A stretch of 64,000 nt of DNA from contig CM076140.1 in assembly GCA_038025085.1 (NCBI GenBank), positions 26,010,501 through 26,074,500 of the forward strand, written 5' to 3'. Position 1 is the stretch's first letter, and each line of letters opens with the position of its first letter. Of this stretch, positions 12,947-26,801 are shown one piece after another. The notes under the pieces were generated by a model. The model did not search any database, had not been told where the DNA came from, and saw only the letters and a list, made by a program, of their open reading frames with translations. The position numbers and the translations under genes are program-made. The DNA is from Tetragonia tetragonoides (lineage: Eukaryota > Streptophyta > Magnoliopsida > Caryophyllales > Aizoaceae).

Positions 12947-15481
12947 CTTTATTTGGATTCATTTGAGTGTTAAACTACACCTAGGATGTTTACAAGTACA
13001 AACAAACTTCAACTCAAACTTTTGAATCCATTTACGCGTTTTAAAAGCTCATACGAATTGGGTGAATGAGATTTGAGTTCTTTTGTGTTGTATATTAAGA
13101 GAAAGCATCCACACACTTTATTTGCATTCATTTGAGTGTGAAACTACACCTGATATGTTTATAAGTACAAACAAGCTTCAAATCAAGCTTATGAATGCAT
13201 TTACGCGTTTTAAAAGCTCATACGAGTAGGGTGAAAGAGATTTGAGTTCTTTTGTGTTGTATATTAAGAGAAAGCATCCAAATACTTTGTTTGGATTCAT
13301 TTGAGTGTGAAACTACACCTAAGATGTTTACAAGTACAAACAAGCTTCAACTCAAGCTTTTGAATGCATTTACGCGTTTTAAAAGCTCATTAGAGTAGGG
13401 TGAAAGAGATTTGAGTTCATTTGTGTAGTATATTAAGAGAAAGCATCCAAATACTTTGTTTGGATTCATTTGAGTGTGAAACTACACCTAGGATGTTTAC
13501 AAGTACAAACAAACTTCAACTCAATCTTTTGAATCCATTTACGCGTTTTAAAAGCTCATACGAGTAGGGTGAAAGAGACTTGAGTTCTTTTGTGTTGTAT
13601 ATTAATAGAAAGCATCCAAATACTTTGTTTGCATTCATTTGAGTGTGAAACTACACCTAGGATGTTTACAAGTACAAACAAGCTTCAACTCAAGCTTTTG
13701 AATGCATTTACGCGTTTTAAAAGCTCATACGAGTAGGGTGAAAGAGATTTGAGTTCATTAGTGTAGTATATTAAGAGAAAGCATCCAAATACTTTATTTG
13801 GATTCATTTGAGTGTTAAACTACACCTAGGATGTTTACAAGTACAAACAAACTTCAACTCAAACTTTTGAATCCATTTACGCGTTTTAAAAGCTCATACG
13901 AATTGGGTGAATGAGATTTGAGTTCTTTTGTGTTGTATATTAAGAGAAAGCATCCACACACTTTATTTGCATTCATTTGAGTGTGAAACTACACCTGATA
14001 TGTTTATAAGTACAAACAAGCTTCAAATCAAGCTTATGAATGCATTTACGCGTTTTAAAAGCTCATACGAGTAGGGTGAAAGAGATTTGAGTTCTTTTGT
14101 GTTGTATATTAAGAGAAAGCATCCAAATACTTTGTTTGGATTCATTTGAGTGTGAAACTACACCTAAGATGTTTACAAGTACAAACAAGCTTCAACTCAA
14201 GCTTTTGAATGCATTTACGCGTTTTAAAAGCTCATTAGAGTAGAGTGAAAGAGATTTGAGTTCATTTGTGTAGTATATTAAGAGAAAGCATCCAAATACT
14301 TTGTTTGGATTCATTTGATTGTTAAACTACACCGAAGATGTTTACAGGTACAAACAAGCTTCAACTCAAGCTTTTGAATGCATTTACGCGTTTTAAAAGC
14401 TCATAAGAGTAGGGTGAAAGAGATTTGAGTTCATTTGTGTAGTATATTAATAGAAAGCATCCAAATACTTTGTTTGGATTTATTTGAGTGTGAAACTACA
14501 CCTAGGATGTTTACAAGTACAAACAAGCTTCAACTCAAGCTTTTGAATGCATTTACGCGTTTTAAAAGCTCATACGAGTAGGGTGAAAGAGATTTGAGTT
14601 CATTAGTGTAGTATATTAAGAGAAAGCATCCAAATACTTTATTTGGATTCATTTGAGTGTTAAACTACACCTAGGATGTTTACAAGTACAAACAAACTTC
14701 AACTCAAACTTTTGAATCCATTTACGCGTTTTAAAAGCTCATACGAATTGGGTGAATGAGATTTGAGTTCTTTTGTGTTGTATATTAAGAGAAAGCATCC
14801 ACACACTTTATTTGCATTCATTTGAGTGTGAAACTACACCTGATATGTTTATAAGTACAAACAAGCTTCAAATCAAGCTTATGAATGCATTTACGCGTTT
14901 TAAAAGCTCATACGAGTAGGGTGAAAGAGATTTGAGTTCTTTTGTGTTGTATATTAAGAGAAAGCATCCAAATACTTTGTTTGGATTCATTTGAGTGTGA
15001 AACTACACCTAAGATGTTTACAAGTACAAACAAGCTTCAACTCAAGCTTTTGAATGCATTTACGCGTTTTAAAAGCTCATTAGAGTAGAGTGAAAGAGAT
15101 TTGAGTTCATTTGTGTAGTATATTAAGAGAAAGCATCCAAATACTTTGTTTGGATTCATTTGATTGTTAAACTACACCGAAGATGTTTACAGGTACAAAC
15201 AAGCTTCAACTCAAGCTTTTGAATGCATTTACGCGTTTTAAAAGCTCATAAGAGTAGGGTGAAAGAGATTTGAGTTCATTTGTGTAGTATATTAATAGAA
15301 AGCATCCAAATACTTTGTTTGGATTTATTTGAGTGTGAAACTACACCTAGGATGTTTACAAGTACAAACAAGCTTCAACTCAAGCTTTTGAATGCATTTA
15401 CGCGTTTTAAAAGCTCATACGAGTAGGATGAAAGAGATTTGAGTTCTTTAGTGTTGTATATTAAGAGAAAGCATCCAAACA
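12947..15481 (+). repeat. Pentamer HOR, 3 copies of 845 bp
   Basis: Units at about 12947-13791, 13792-14636 and 14637-15481. The first two correspond to the two units at 6997-8686; the third is an extra copy of the second and repeats its TTTGATTGTTAAAC and GTTTACAGGTAC markers. The offset to the first block changes from 5952 to 6797 bp across this region, a difference of exactly 845. Confidence 0.9.
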
Positions 15482-15701
15482 CTTTATTTGCATTCATTTG
15501 AGTGTGAAAGTACACCTGAGATGTTTACAAGTACAAACAAGCTTCAAATCAAGCTTATGAATGCATTTACGCGTTTTAAAAGCTCATACGAGTAGGGTGA
15601 AAGATATTGAGTTCTTTTGTGTTGTATATTAAGAGAAAGCATCCAAATGTTCTGTTTGCATTCATTTGAGTATGAAACTAGACCAAGAATGTTTTAAAGT
15701 G

Positions 15702-15737
15702 CAAACATGCTTCAACTACAGCTATTTTGTTTACAAG
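15702..15737 (+). repeat. Recombination junction J2, copy of J1
   Basis: Identical breakpoint to the one at 8905-8940, offset 6797 bp: GCTTCAACT runs into ACAGCTATTTTG. Its exact recurrence shows that the junction formed once and was then duplicated with its surroundings. Confidence 0.88.
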
Positions 15738-16949
15738 TACAAACAAGCTTAAACCCAAGCTTTTGAATGCATTTACGCGTTTTAACAGCTCTTATGACTA
15801 TGGTGATAGAGACTGTGTTCTTTTGTGTTGTATATTAAGAGAAAGCATCCAAATACTTTGTTTGGATTCATCTGAGAGTGAAACTACACCTGGGATGTTT
15901 ACAAGTACAAACAAGCTTCAACTCAACCTTTTGAATGCATTTACGCGTTTTAAGAGCTCATACGAGTAGGATGAAAGAGATTTGAGTCCTTTTGTGTTGT
16001 ATATTAATAGAAAGCATCGAAATAATTTGTTTGCATTTCATTTGAGTGTGAAACTACACCTAGGATGTTTTCAAGTACAAACAAGCTTCAACTCAAGCTT
16101 TTGAATGCATTTACGAGTGTTAAAAGCTCATACGAGTCGGGTGAAAGAGATTTGAGTTCTTTTGTGTTGTATATTAAGAAAAAGCATCCATATACATTGT
16201 TTGGATTCATTTGAGTGTGAAACTACACCTAGTATGTTTACAAGTACAAACAAGCTTCAACTCAAGCTTTTGAATGCATTTACGCGTTTTAAAAGCTCAT
16301 ACCAGTGGGGTGAAAAAGATATGAGTTCTTTTGTGTTGTATATTAAGAGAAAGCATCCAAATACTTTGTTTGGATTCATTTCAGTGTTAAACTACACCTA
16401 AGATGTTTACAAGTACAAACAAGCTTCAACTCAAGCTTTTGAATGCATTTACGCGTTTTAAAAGCTCATAAGAGTAGGGTGAAAGATATTTGAGTTCATT
16501 TGTGTAGTATATTAAGAGAAAGCATCCAAATACTTTGTTTGGATTCATTTGAGTGTTAAACTACACCGAAGATGTTTACAAGTACAAACAAGCTTCAACT
16601 CAAGCTTTTGAATGCATTTACGCGTTTTAAAAGGTCATAAGAGTAGGGTGAAAGAGATTTGAGTTCATTTGTGTAGTATATTAAGAGAAAGCATCCAAAT
16701 ACTTTGTTTGGATTCATTTGAGTGTGAAACTACACCTAGGATGTTTACAAGTACAAACAAACTTCAACTCAAACTTTTGAATCCATTTACGCGTTTTAAA
16801 AGCTCATACGAAAAGGGTGAAAGAGATTTGAGTTCTTTTGTGTTGTATATTAAGAGAAAGCATCCACACACTTTATTTGCTTTCATTTGAGTGTGAAACT
16901 ACACCTGGGATGTTTACAAGTACAAACAAGCTTCAAATCAAGCTTATGA
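15734..16949 (+). repeat. HOR A partial segment before HOR B
   Basis: Follows 8937-9740 at an offset of 6797 bp, including the extra T in GCATTTCATTTG near 16035, then continues with normal HOR A monomers where the first copy has the D-type insert. It runs into the 13-mer block near 16950. Confidence 0.85.
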
Positions 16950-19147
16950 ATGCATTTACGCGTTTTAAAAGCTCATAAGAGTAGGGTGAAAGAGATTTGA
17001 GTTCATTTGTGTATTATATTAAGAGAAAGCATTCAAATACTTTGTTTGGATTCATTTGAGTGTGAAACTACACCTAGGATGTTTACAAGTAAAAACAAGC
17101 TTCAACTCAAGCTTTTGAATGCATTTACGCGTTTTAAAAGCTCATAAGAGTAGGGTGAAAGAGATTTGAGTTCATTTGTGTAGTATATTAAGAGAAAGCA
17201 TCCAAATACTTTGTTTGGATTCATTTGAGTGTGAAAACTACACCTAAGATGTTTACAAGTACAAACAAGCTTCAACTCAAGCTTTTGAATGCATTTACGC
17301 GTTTTAAAAGCTCATACCAGTGGGGTGAAAAAGATATGAGTTCATTTGTGTAGTATATTAAGAGAAAGCATCCAAATACTTTGTTTGGATTCATTTGAGT
17401 GTGAAACTACACCTAGGATGTTTACAAGTACAAACAAGCTTCAACTCAAGCTTTTGAATGCATTTACGCGTTTTAAAAGCTCATACCAGTGGGGTGAAAA
17501 AGATATGAGTTCTTTTGTGTTGTATATTAAGAGAAAGCATCCAAATACTTTGTTTGGATTCATTTCAGTGTTAAACTACACCTAAGATGTTTACAAGTAC
17601 AAACAAGCTTCAACTCAAGCTTTTGAATGCATTTACGCGTTTTAAAAGCTCATAAGAGTAGGGTGAAAGATATTTGAGTTCATTTGTGTAGTATATTAAG
17701 AGAAAGCATCCAAATACTTTGTTTGGATTCATTTGAGTGTTAAACTACACCGAAGATGTTTACAAGTACAAACAAGCTTCAACTCAAGCTTTTGAATGCA
17801 TTTACGCGTTTTAAAAGCTCATAAGAGTAGGGTGAAAGAGATTTGAGTTCATTTGTGTAGTATATTAAGAGAAAGCATCCAAATACTTTGTTTGGATTCA
17901 TTTGAGTGTGAAACTACACCTAGGATGTTTACAAGTACAAACAAACTTCAACTCAAACTTTTGAATCCATTTACGCGTTTTAAAAGCTCATACGAATAGG
18001 GTGAAAGAGATTTGAGTTCTTTTGTGTTGTATATTAAGAGAAAGCATCCAAACACTTTATTTGCTTTCATTTGAGTGTGAAACTACACCTGGGATGTTTA
18101 CAAGTACAAACAAGCTTCAAATCAAGCTTATGAATGCATTTACGCGTTTTAAAAGCTCATAAGAGTAGGGTGAAAGAGATTTGAGTTCATTTGTGTATTA
18201 TATTAAGAGAAAGCATTCAAATACTTTGTTTGGATTCATTTGAGTGTGAAACTACACCTAGGATGTTTACAAGTAAAAACAAGCTTCAACTCAAGCTTTT
18301 GAATGCATTTACGCGTTTTAAAAGCTCATAAGAGTAGGGTGAAAGAGATTTGAGTTCATTTGTGTAGTATGTTAAGAGAAAGCATCAAAATACTTTGTTT
18401 GGATTCATTTGAATGTGAAACTACACCTAGGATGTTTACAAGTACAAACAAACTTCAACTCAAACTTTTGAATCCATTTACGCGTTTTAAAAGCACATAC
18501 GAGTAGGGTGAAAGAGATTTGAGTTCTTTTGTGTTGTAAATTAAGAGAAAGCATCCAAATACTTTGTTTGCATTCACTTGAGTGTGAAGCTAGACCAAGA
18601 ATGTTTTAAAGTGCAAACATGCTTCAAATCAAGCTTATGAATGCATTTACGCGTTTTAAAAGCCCATAAGAGTAGGGTGAAAGAGATTTGAGTTCATTTG
18701 TGTAGTATATTAAGAGAAAGCATCAAAATACTTTGTTTGGATTCATTTGAGTGTGAAACTACACCTAGGATGTTTACAAGTACAAACAAACTTCAACTCA
18801 AACTTTTGAATCCATTTACGCGTTTTAAAAGCTCATACGAATAGGGTGAAAGAGATTTGAGTTCTTTTGTGTTGTATATTAAGAAAAAGCATCTATATAC
18901 TTTGTCTGGATTCATTTGAGTGTGAAACTACACCTAGTATGTTTACAAGTACAAACAAGCTTCAACTCAAGCTTTTGAATGCATTTACGCGTTTTAAAAG
19001 CTCATACCAGTAGGGTGAAAAAGATATGAGTTCTTTTGTGTTGTATATTAAGAGAAAGAATCCAAATACTTTGTTTGGATTCATTTGAGTGTTAAACTAC
19101 ACCTAAGATGTTTACAAGTACAAACAAGCTTCAACTCAAGCTTTTGT
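16950..19147 (+). repeat. HOR B copy 1 (13-mer, 2198 bp)
   Basis: A block of 13 monomers (13 x 169 + 1). The odd base is an additional A in GTGAAAACTACACC near 17233. Further markers are GAATGTGAAAC near 18410, GCATCTATATACTTTGTCTGG near 18890 and CTTTTGTTTGCATT near 19141. Most monomers are recognisable HOR A types, so B appears to be a derivative of A. Confidence 0.9.
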
Positions 19148-21345
19148 TTGCATTTACGCGTTTTAAAAGCTCATAAGAGTAGGGTGAAAGAGATTTGAGT
19201 TCATTTGTGTATTATATTAAGAGAAAGCATTCAAATACTTTGTTTGGATTCATTTGAGTGTGAAACTACACCTAGGATGTTTACAAGTAAAAACAAGCTT
19301 CAACTCAAGCTTTTGAATGCATTTACGCGTTTTAAAAGCTCATAAGAGTAGGGTGAAAGAGATTTGAGTTCATTTGTGTAGTATATTAAGAGAAAGCATC
19401 CAAATACTTTGTTTGGATTCATTTGAGTGTGAAAACTACACCTAAGATGTTTACAAGTACAAACAAGCTTCAACTCAAGCTTTTGAATGCATTTACGCGT
19501 TTTAAAAGCTCATACCAGTGGGGTGAAAAAGATATGAGTTCATTTGTGTAGTATATTAAGAGAAAGCATCCAAATACTTTGTTTGGATTCATTTGAGTGT
19601 GAAACTACACCTAGGATGTTTACAAGTACAAACAAGCTTCAACTCAAGCTTTTGAATGCATTTACGCGTTTTAAAAGCTCATACCAGTGGGGTGAAAAAG
19701 ATATGAGTTCTTTTGTGTTGTATATTAAGAGAAAGCATCCAAATACTTTGTTTGGATTCATTTCAGTGTTAAACTACACCTAAGATGTTTACAAGTACAA
19801 ACAAGCTTCAACTCAAGCTTTTGAATGCATTTACGCGTTTTAAAAGCTCATAAGAGTAGGGTGAAAGATATTTGAGTTCATTTGTGTAGTATATTAAGAG
19901 AAAGCATCCAAATACTTTGTTTGGATTCATTTGAGTGTTAAACTACACCGAAGATGTTTACAAGTACAAACAAGCTTCAACTCAAGCTTTTGAATGCATT
20001 TACGCGTTTTAAAAGCTCATAAGAGTAGGGTGAAAGAGATTTGAGTTCATTTGTGTAGTATATTAAGAGAAAGCATCCAAATACTTTGTTTGGATTCATT
20101 TGAGTGTGAAACTACACCTAGGATGTTTACAAGTACAAACAAACTTCAACTCAAACTTTTGAATCCATTTACGCGTTTTAAAAGCTCATACGAATAGGGT
20201 GAAAGAGATTTGAGTTCTTTTGTGTTGTATATTAAGAGAAAGCATCCAAACACTTTATTTGCTTTCATTTGAGTGTGAAACTACACCTGGGATGTTTACA
20301 AGTACAAACAAGCTTCAAATCAAGCTTATGAATGCATTTACGCGTTTTAAAAGCTCATAAGAGTAGGGTGAAAGAGATTTGAGTTCATTTGTGTATTATA
20401 TTAAGAGAAAGCATTCAAATACTTTGTTTGGATTCATTTGAGTGTGAAACTACACCTAGGATGTTTACAAGTAAAAACAAGCTTCAACTCAAGCTTTTGA
20501 ATGCATTTACGCGTTTTAAAAGCTCATAAGAGTAGGGTGAAAGAGATTTGAGTTCATTTGTGTAGTATGTTAAGAGAAAGCATCAAAATACTTTGTTTGG
20601 ATTCATTTGAATGTGAAACTACACCTAGGATGTTTACAAGTACAAACAAACTTCAACTCAAACTTTTGAATCCATTTACGCGTTTTAAAAGCACATACGA
20701 GTAGGGTGAAAGAGATTTGAGTTCTTTTGTGTTGTAAATTAAGAGAAAGCATCCAAATACTTTGTTTGCATTCACTTGAGTGTGAAGCTAGACCAAGAAT
20801 GTTTTAAAGTGCAAACATGCTTCAAATCAAGCTTATGAATGCATTTACGCGTTTTAAAAGCCCATAAGAGTAGGGTGAAAGAGATTTGAGTTCATTTGTG
20901 TAGTATATTAAGAGAAAGCATCAAAATACTTTGTTTGGATTCATTTGAGTGTGAAACTACACCTAGGATGTTTACAAGTACAAACAAACTTCAACTCAAA
21001 CTTTTGAATCCATTTACGCGTTTTAAAAGCTCATACGAATAGGGTGAAAGAGATTTGAGTTCTTTTGTGTTGTATATTAAGAAAAAGCATCTATATACTT
21101 TGTCTGGATTCATTTGAGTGTGAAACTACACCTAGTATGTTTACAAGTACAAACAAGCTTCAACTCAAGCTTTTGAATGCATTTACGCGTTTTAAAAGCT
21201 CATACCAGTAGGGTGAAAAAGATATGAGTTCTTTTGTGTTGTATATTAAGAGAAAGAATCCAAATACTTTGTTTGGATTCATTTGAGTGTTAAACTACAC
21301 CTAAGATGTTTACAAGTACAAACAAGCTTCAACTCAAGCTTTTGT
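19148..21345 (+). repeat. HOR B copy 2 (13-mer, 2198 bp)
   Basis: Repeats copy 1 with the same marker variants at an offset of 2198 bp (extra A near 19433, GTCTGG near 21105, CTTTTGTTTGCATT near 21341). I saw no clear difference in the stretches I compared. A third copy starts but diverges within about 75 bp, near 21418. Confidence 0.9.
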
Positions 21346-24300
21346 TTGCATTTACGCGTTTTAAAAGCTCATAAGAGTAGGGTGAAAGAGATTTGAGTTC
21401 ATTTGTGTATTATATTAAGCGAAAGCATTCAAATACTTAGGTTGGATTCATTTGAGTGTGAAACTACACCAAGGATGTTTACAAGTATAAACAAGCTTCA
21501 ACTCAAGCTTTTGAATGCATTTACGCGTTTTAAAAGCTCATAAGAGTAGGGTGAAAGAGATTTGAGTTCATTTGTGTAGTATATTAAGAGAAAGCATCCA
21601 AATACTTTGTTTGGATTCATTTGAGTGTGAAACTACACCTAGGATGTTTACAAGTACAAACAAACTTCAACTCAAACTTTTGAATCCATTTACGCGTTTT
21701 AAAAGCTCATACGAGTAGGGTGAAAGATATTTGAGTTCATTTGTGTAGTATATTAAGAGAAAGCATCCAAATACTTTGTTTGGATTCATTTGAGTGTTAA
21801 ACTACACCGAAGATGTTTACAAGTACAAACAAGCTTCAACTCAAGCTTTTGAATGCATTTACGCGTTTTAAAAGCTCATAAGAGTAGGGTGAAAGAGATT
21901 TGAGTTCTTTTGTGTTGTATATTAAGAGAAAGCATCCAAATACTTTGTCTGGATTCATTTGAGTGTGAATCTACTCCTAAGATGTTTACAAGTACAAACA
22001 AGCTTCAAATCAAGCTTATGAATGCATTTACGCGTTTTAAAAGCTCATACGAGTAGGGTGAAAGATATTTGAGTTCTTTTGTGTTGTATATTAAGAGAAA
22101 GCATCCAAATGTTCTGTTTGCATTCATTTGAGTATGAAACTAGACCAAGAATGTTTTAAAGTGCAAACATGCTTCAACTCAAGCTTTTGAATGCATTTAC
22201 GCGTTTTAAAAGCTCATACGAGTAGGGTGAAAGAGATTTGAGTTCTTTATTGTTGTATATTAAGAGAAAGCATCCAAATACTTTGTTTGGATTCATTTGA
22301 GTGTGAAACTATACCTAAGATGTTTACAAGTACAAACAAGCTTCAACTCAAGCTTTTGAATGCATTTACGCGTTTTAAAAGCTCATAAGAGTAGGGTGAA
22401 AGAGATTTGAGTTCTTTTGTGTTGTATATTAAGAGAAAGCATCCAAATACTTTGTCTGGATTCATTTGAGTGTGAAACTACACCTAAGATGTTTACAAGT
22501 ACAAACAAGCTTCAACTCAAGCTTTTTAATGCATTTACGCGTTTTAAAAGCTCATAAGAGTAGGGTGAAAGAGATTTGAGTTCATTTGTGTAGTATATTA
22601 ATAGAAAGCATCCAAATACTTTGTTTGGATTCATTTGAGTGTGAAACTACACCTAGGATGTTTACAAGTACAAACAAGCTTCAACTCAAGGTTTTGAATG
22701 CATTTACGCGTTTTAAAAGCTCATACGAGTAGGATGAAAGAGATTTGAGTTCTTTAGTGTTGTATATTAAGAGAAAGCATCCAAACACTTTATTTGCATT
22801 CATTTGAGTGTGAAAGTACACCTGAGATGTTTACAAGTACAAACAAGCTTCAAATCAAGCTTATGAATGCATTTACGCGTTTTAAAAGCTCATACGAGTA
22901 GGGTGAAAGATATTTGAGTTCTTTTGTGTTGTATATTAAGAGAAAGCATCCAAATGTTCTGTTTGCATTCATTTGAGTATGAAACTAGACCAAGAATGTT
23001 TTAAAGTGCAAACATGCTTCAACCCAAGCTTTTGAATGCATTTACGCGTTTTAAAAGCTCATACGAGTAGGGTGAAAGAGATTTGAGTTCTTTATTGTTG
23101 TATATTAAGAGAAAGCATCCAAATACTTTGTTTGGATTCATTTGAGTGTGAAACTATACCTAAGATGTTTACAAGTACAAACAAGCTTCAACTCAAGCTT
23201 TTGAATGCATTTACGCGTTTTAAAAGCTCATAAGAGTAGGGTGAAAGAGATTTGAGTTCATTTGTGTAGTATATTAAGAGAAAGCATCCAAATACTTTGT
23301 TTGGATTCATTTGAGTGTGAAACTACACCTAGGATGTTTACAAGTACAAACAAGCTTCAACTCAAACTTTTGAATCCATTTACGCGTTTTAAAAGCTCAT
23401 ACGAATAGGGTGAAGGAGCTTTGAGTTCTTTTGTGTTGCATATTAAGAGAAAGCATCCAAATACTTTGTTTGCATTCATTTGAATGTGAAACTACACCTA
23501 GGATGTTTACAAGTACAAACAAGCTTCAACTCAAGCTTTCAAATGTATTTACGCATTTTAAAAGCTCATATGACTATGGTGAAAGAGATTTGAGTTCTTT
23601 TCTGTTGTATATTAAGAGAAAGCATCCAAATACTTTGTTTGGATTCATTTGAGTGTGAAACTAGACCTAGGATGTTTACCAGTAAAAACTAGCTTCACCT
23701 CAAGCTTTTGAATGCATTTACCAGTTTTAAAAGCTCTTAAGAGTAGGGTGAAAGAGATTTGAGTTCTTTTGTGTTGTATATTAAGAGAAAGCATTCAAAT
23801 ACTTTGTTTGGAGTCATTTGAGTGTGAAAATACACCTAGGATATTTTCAAGTACAAACAAGCTTCAACTCAAGCTTTCGAATGCATTTACGCGTTTTAAA
23901 AGCTCATAGGAGTAGGGTGAAAGAGATTTGAGTTCTTTATTGTTGTATATTAAGAGAAAGCATCCAAATACTTTGTTTGGATTCATTTGAGTGTGAAACT
24001 ACACCTAAGATGTTTACAAGTACAAACATGCTTCAACTCAAGCTTTTGAATGCATTTACTCGTTTTAAAAGCTCATAAGAGTAGGGTGAAAGAGATTTCA
24101 GTTCATTTGTGTAGTATATTAAGAGAAAGCATCCAAATACTTTGTTTGGATTCATTTGAGTGTGAAACTACACCTAGGATGTTTACAAGTACAAACAAAT
24201 TTCAACTCAAACTTTTGAATCAATTTACGCGTTTTGAAAGCTCATACGAATAGGGTGAAAGAGATTTGAGTTCTTTTGTGTTGTATATTAAGAGAAAGCA

Positions 24301-24774
24301 TCCAAACACTTTATTTGCATTCATTTGAGTGTGAAAGTACACCTGAGATGTTTACAAGTACAAACAAGCTTCAAATCAAGCTTATGAATGCATTTACGCG
24401 TTTTAAAAGCTCATACGAGTAGGGTGAAAGAGATTTGAGTTCATTTGTGTAGTATATTAAGAGAAAGCATCCAAATACTTTGTTTGGATTCATTTGAGTG
24501 TTAAACTACACCTAGGATGTTTACAAGTACAAACAAACTTCAACTCAATCTTTTGAATCCATTTACGCTTTTTAAAAGCTCATTAGAGTAGGGTGAAAGA
24601 GATTTTAGTTCATTTGTGTAGTATATTAAGAGAAAGCATCCAAATACTTTGTTTGGATTCATTTGAGTGTGAAACTACACCTAGGATGTTTACAAGTACA
24701 AACAAACTTCAACTCAATCTTTTGAATCCATTTACGCTTTTTAAAAGCTCATACGAATAGGGTGAAAGAGATTT
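21346..24774 (+). repeat. Irregular monomers between HOR B and HOR A variant
   Basis: About 20 monomers without a long period. Within it 21980-22410 repeats at 22825-23255 (offset 845 bp), marked by GATATTTGAGTTC, CAAATGTTCTG, AGACCAAGAATG and TCTTTATTGTTG, so a pentamer period is present over a limited span. The stretch 23764-24340 resembles positions 28-700 of the window. Otherwise it is ordinary monomer variants with higher divergence, such as GGAGCTTTGAG near 23416 and TTACCAGTTTT near 23720. Confidence 0.83.
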
Positions 24775-26801
24775 GAGTTCTTTTGTGTTGTATATTAAGA
24801 GAAAGCATCCAAATACTTTTTTTGCATTCATTTGAATGTGAAACTACAGCTATTTTGTTTACAAGTACAAACAAGCTTAAACCCAAGCTTTTGAATGCAT
24901 TTACGCGTTTTAACAGCTCTTATGACTATGGTGATAGAGACTGTGTTCTTTTGTGTTGTATATTAAGAGAAAGCATCCAAATACTTTGTTTGGATTCATC
25001 TGAGAGTGAAACTACACCTGGGATGTTTACAAGTACAAACAAGCTTCAACTCAACCTTTTGAATGCATTTACGCGTTTTAAGAGCTCATACGAGTAGGAT
25101 GAAAGAGATTTGAGTCCTTTTGTGTTGTATATTAATAGAAAGCATCGAAATAATTTGTTTGCATTCATTTGAGTGTGAAACTACACCTAGGATGTTTTCA
25201 AGTACAAACAAGCTTCAACTCAAGCTTTTGAATGCATTTACGAGTGTTAAAAGCTCATACGAGTCGGGTGAAAGAGATTTGAGTTCTTTTGTGTTGTATA
25301 TTAAGAAAAAGCATCCATATACATTGTTTGGATTCATTTGAGTGTGAAACTACACCTAGTATGTTTACAAGTACAAACAAGGTTCAACTCAAGCTTTTGA
25401 ATGCATTTACGCGTTTTAAAAGCTCATACCAGTGGGGTGAAAAAGATATGAGTTCTTTTGTGTTGTATATTAAGAGAAAGCATCCAAATACTTTGTTTGG
25501 ATTCATTTCAGTGTTAAACTACACCTAAGATGTTTACAAGTACAAACAAGCTTCAACTCAAGCTTTTGAATGCATTTACGCGTTTTAAAAGCTCATAAGA
25601 GTAGGGTGAAAGATATTTGAGTTCATTTGTGTAGTATATTAAGAGAAAGCATCCAAATACTTTGTTTGGATTCATTTGAGTGTTAAACTACACCGAAGAT
25701 GTTTACAAGTACAAACAAGCTTCAACTCAAGCTTTTGAATGCATTTACCCGTTTTAAAAGCTCATAAGAGTAGGGTGAAAGAGATTTGAGTTCATTTGTG
25801 TAGTATATTAAGAGAAAGCATCCAAATACTTCGTTTGGATTCATTTGAGTGTGAAACTACACCTAGGATGTTTACAAGTACAAACAAACTTCAACTCAAA
25901 CTTTTGAATCCATTTACGCGTTTTAAAAGCTCATACGAATAGGGTGAAAGAGATTTGAGTTCTTTTGTGTTGTATATTAAGAGAAAGCATCCAAACACTT
26001 TATTTGCTTTCATTTGAGTGTGAAACTACACCTGGGATGTTTACAAGTACAAACAAGCTTCAAATCAAGCTTATGAATGCATTTAAGCGTTTTAAAAGCT
26101 CATAAGAGTAGGGTGAAAGAGATTTGAGTTCATTTGTGTATTATATTAAGAGAAAGCATTCAAATACTTTGTTTGGATTCATTTGAGTGTGAAACTACAC
26201 CTAGGATGTTTACAAGTAAAAACAAGCTTCAACTCAAGCTTTTGAATGCATTTACGTGTTTTAAAAGCTCATAAGAGTAGGGTGAAAGAGATTTGAGTTC
26301 ATTTGTGTAGTATGTTAAGAGAAAGCATCAAAATACTTTGTTTGGATTCATTTGAGTGTGAAACTACACCTAGGATGTTTACAAGTACAAACAAACTTCA
26401 ACTCAAACTTTTGAATCCATTTACGCGTTTTAAAAGCACATACGAGTAGGGTGAAAGAGATTTGAGTTCTTTTGTGTTGTATATTAAGAGAAAGCATCCA
26501 AATACTTTGTTTGCATTCACTTGAGTGTGAAGCTAGACCAAGAATGTTTTAAAGTGCAAACATGCTTCAAATCAAGCTTATGAATGCATTTACGCGTTTT
26601 AAAAGCTCATAAGAGTAGGGTGAAAGAGATTTGAGTTCATTTGTGTAGTATATTAAGAGAAAGCATCAAAATACTTTGTTTGGATTCATTTGAGTGTGAA
26701 ACTACACCTAGGATGTTTACAAGTACAAACAAACTTCAACTCAAACTTTTGAATCCATTTACGCGTTTTAAAAGCTCATACGAATAGGGTGAAAGAGATT
26801 T
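24775..26801 (+). repeat. HOR A variant copy (about 2027 bp)
   Basis: The monomer with ACTTTTTTTGCATTC and GAATGTGAAACTACA occurs at 24775 and again at 26802, one HOR A length apart. The block between them follows the HOR A order from 25120 onwards. Its first monomers hold the sequence ACAGCTATTTTG, which is the intact parent of the right side of junctions J1 and J2. It also holds a class 2 monomer (TTTTAACAGCTCTTATGAC). Confidence 0.84.
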
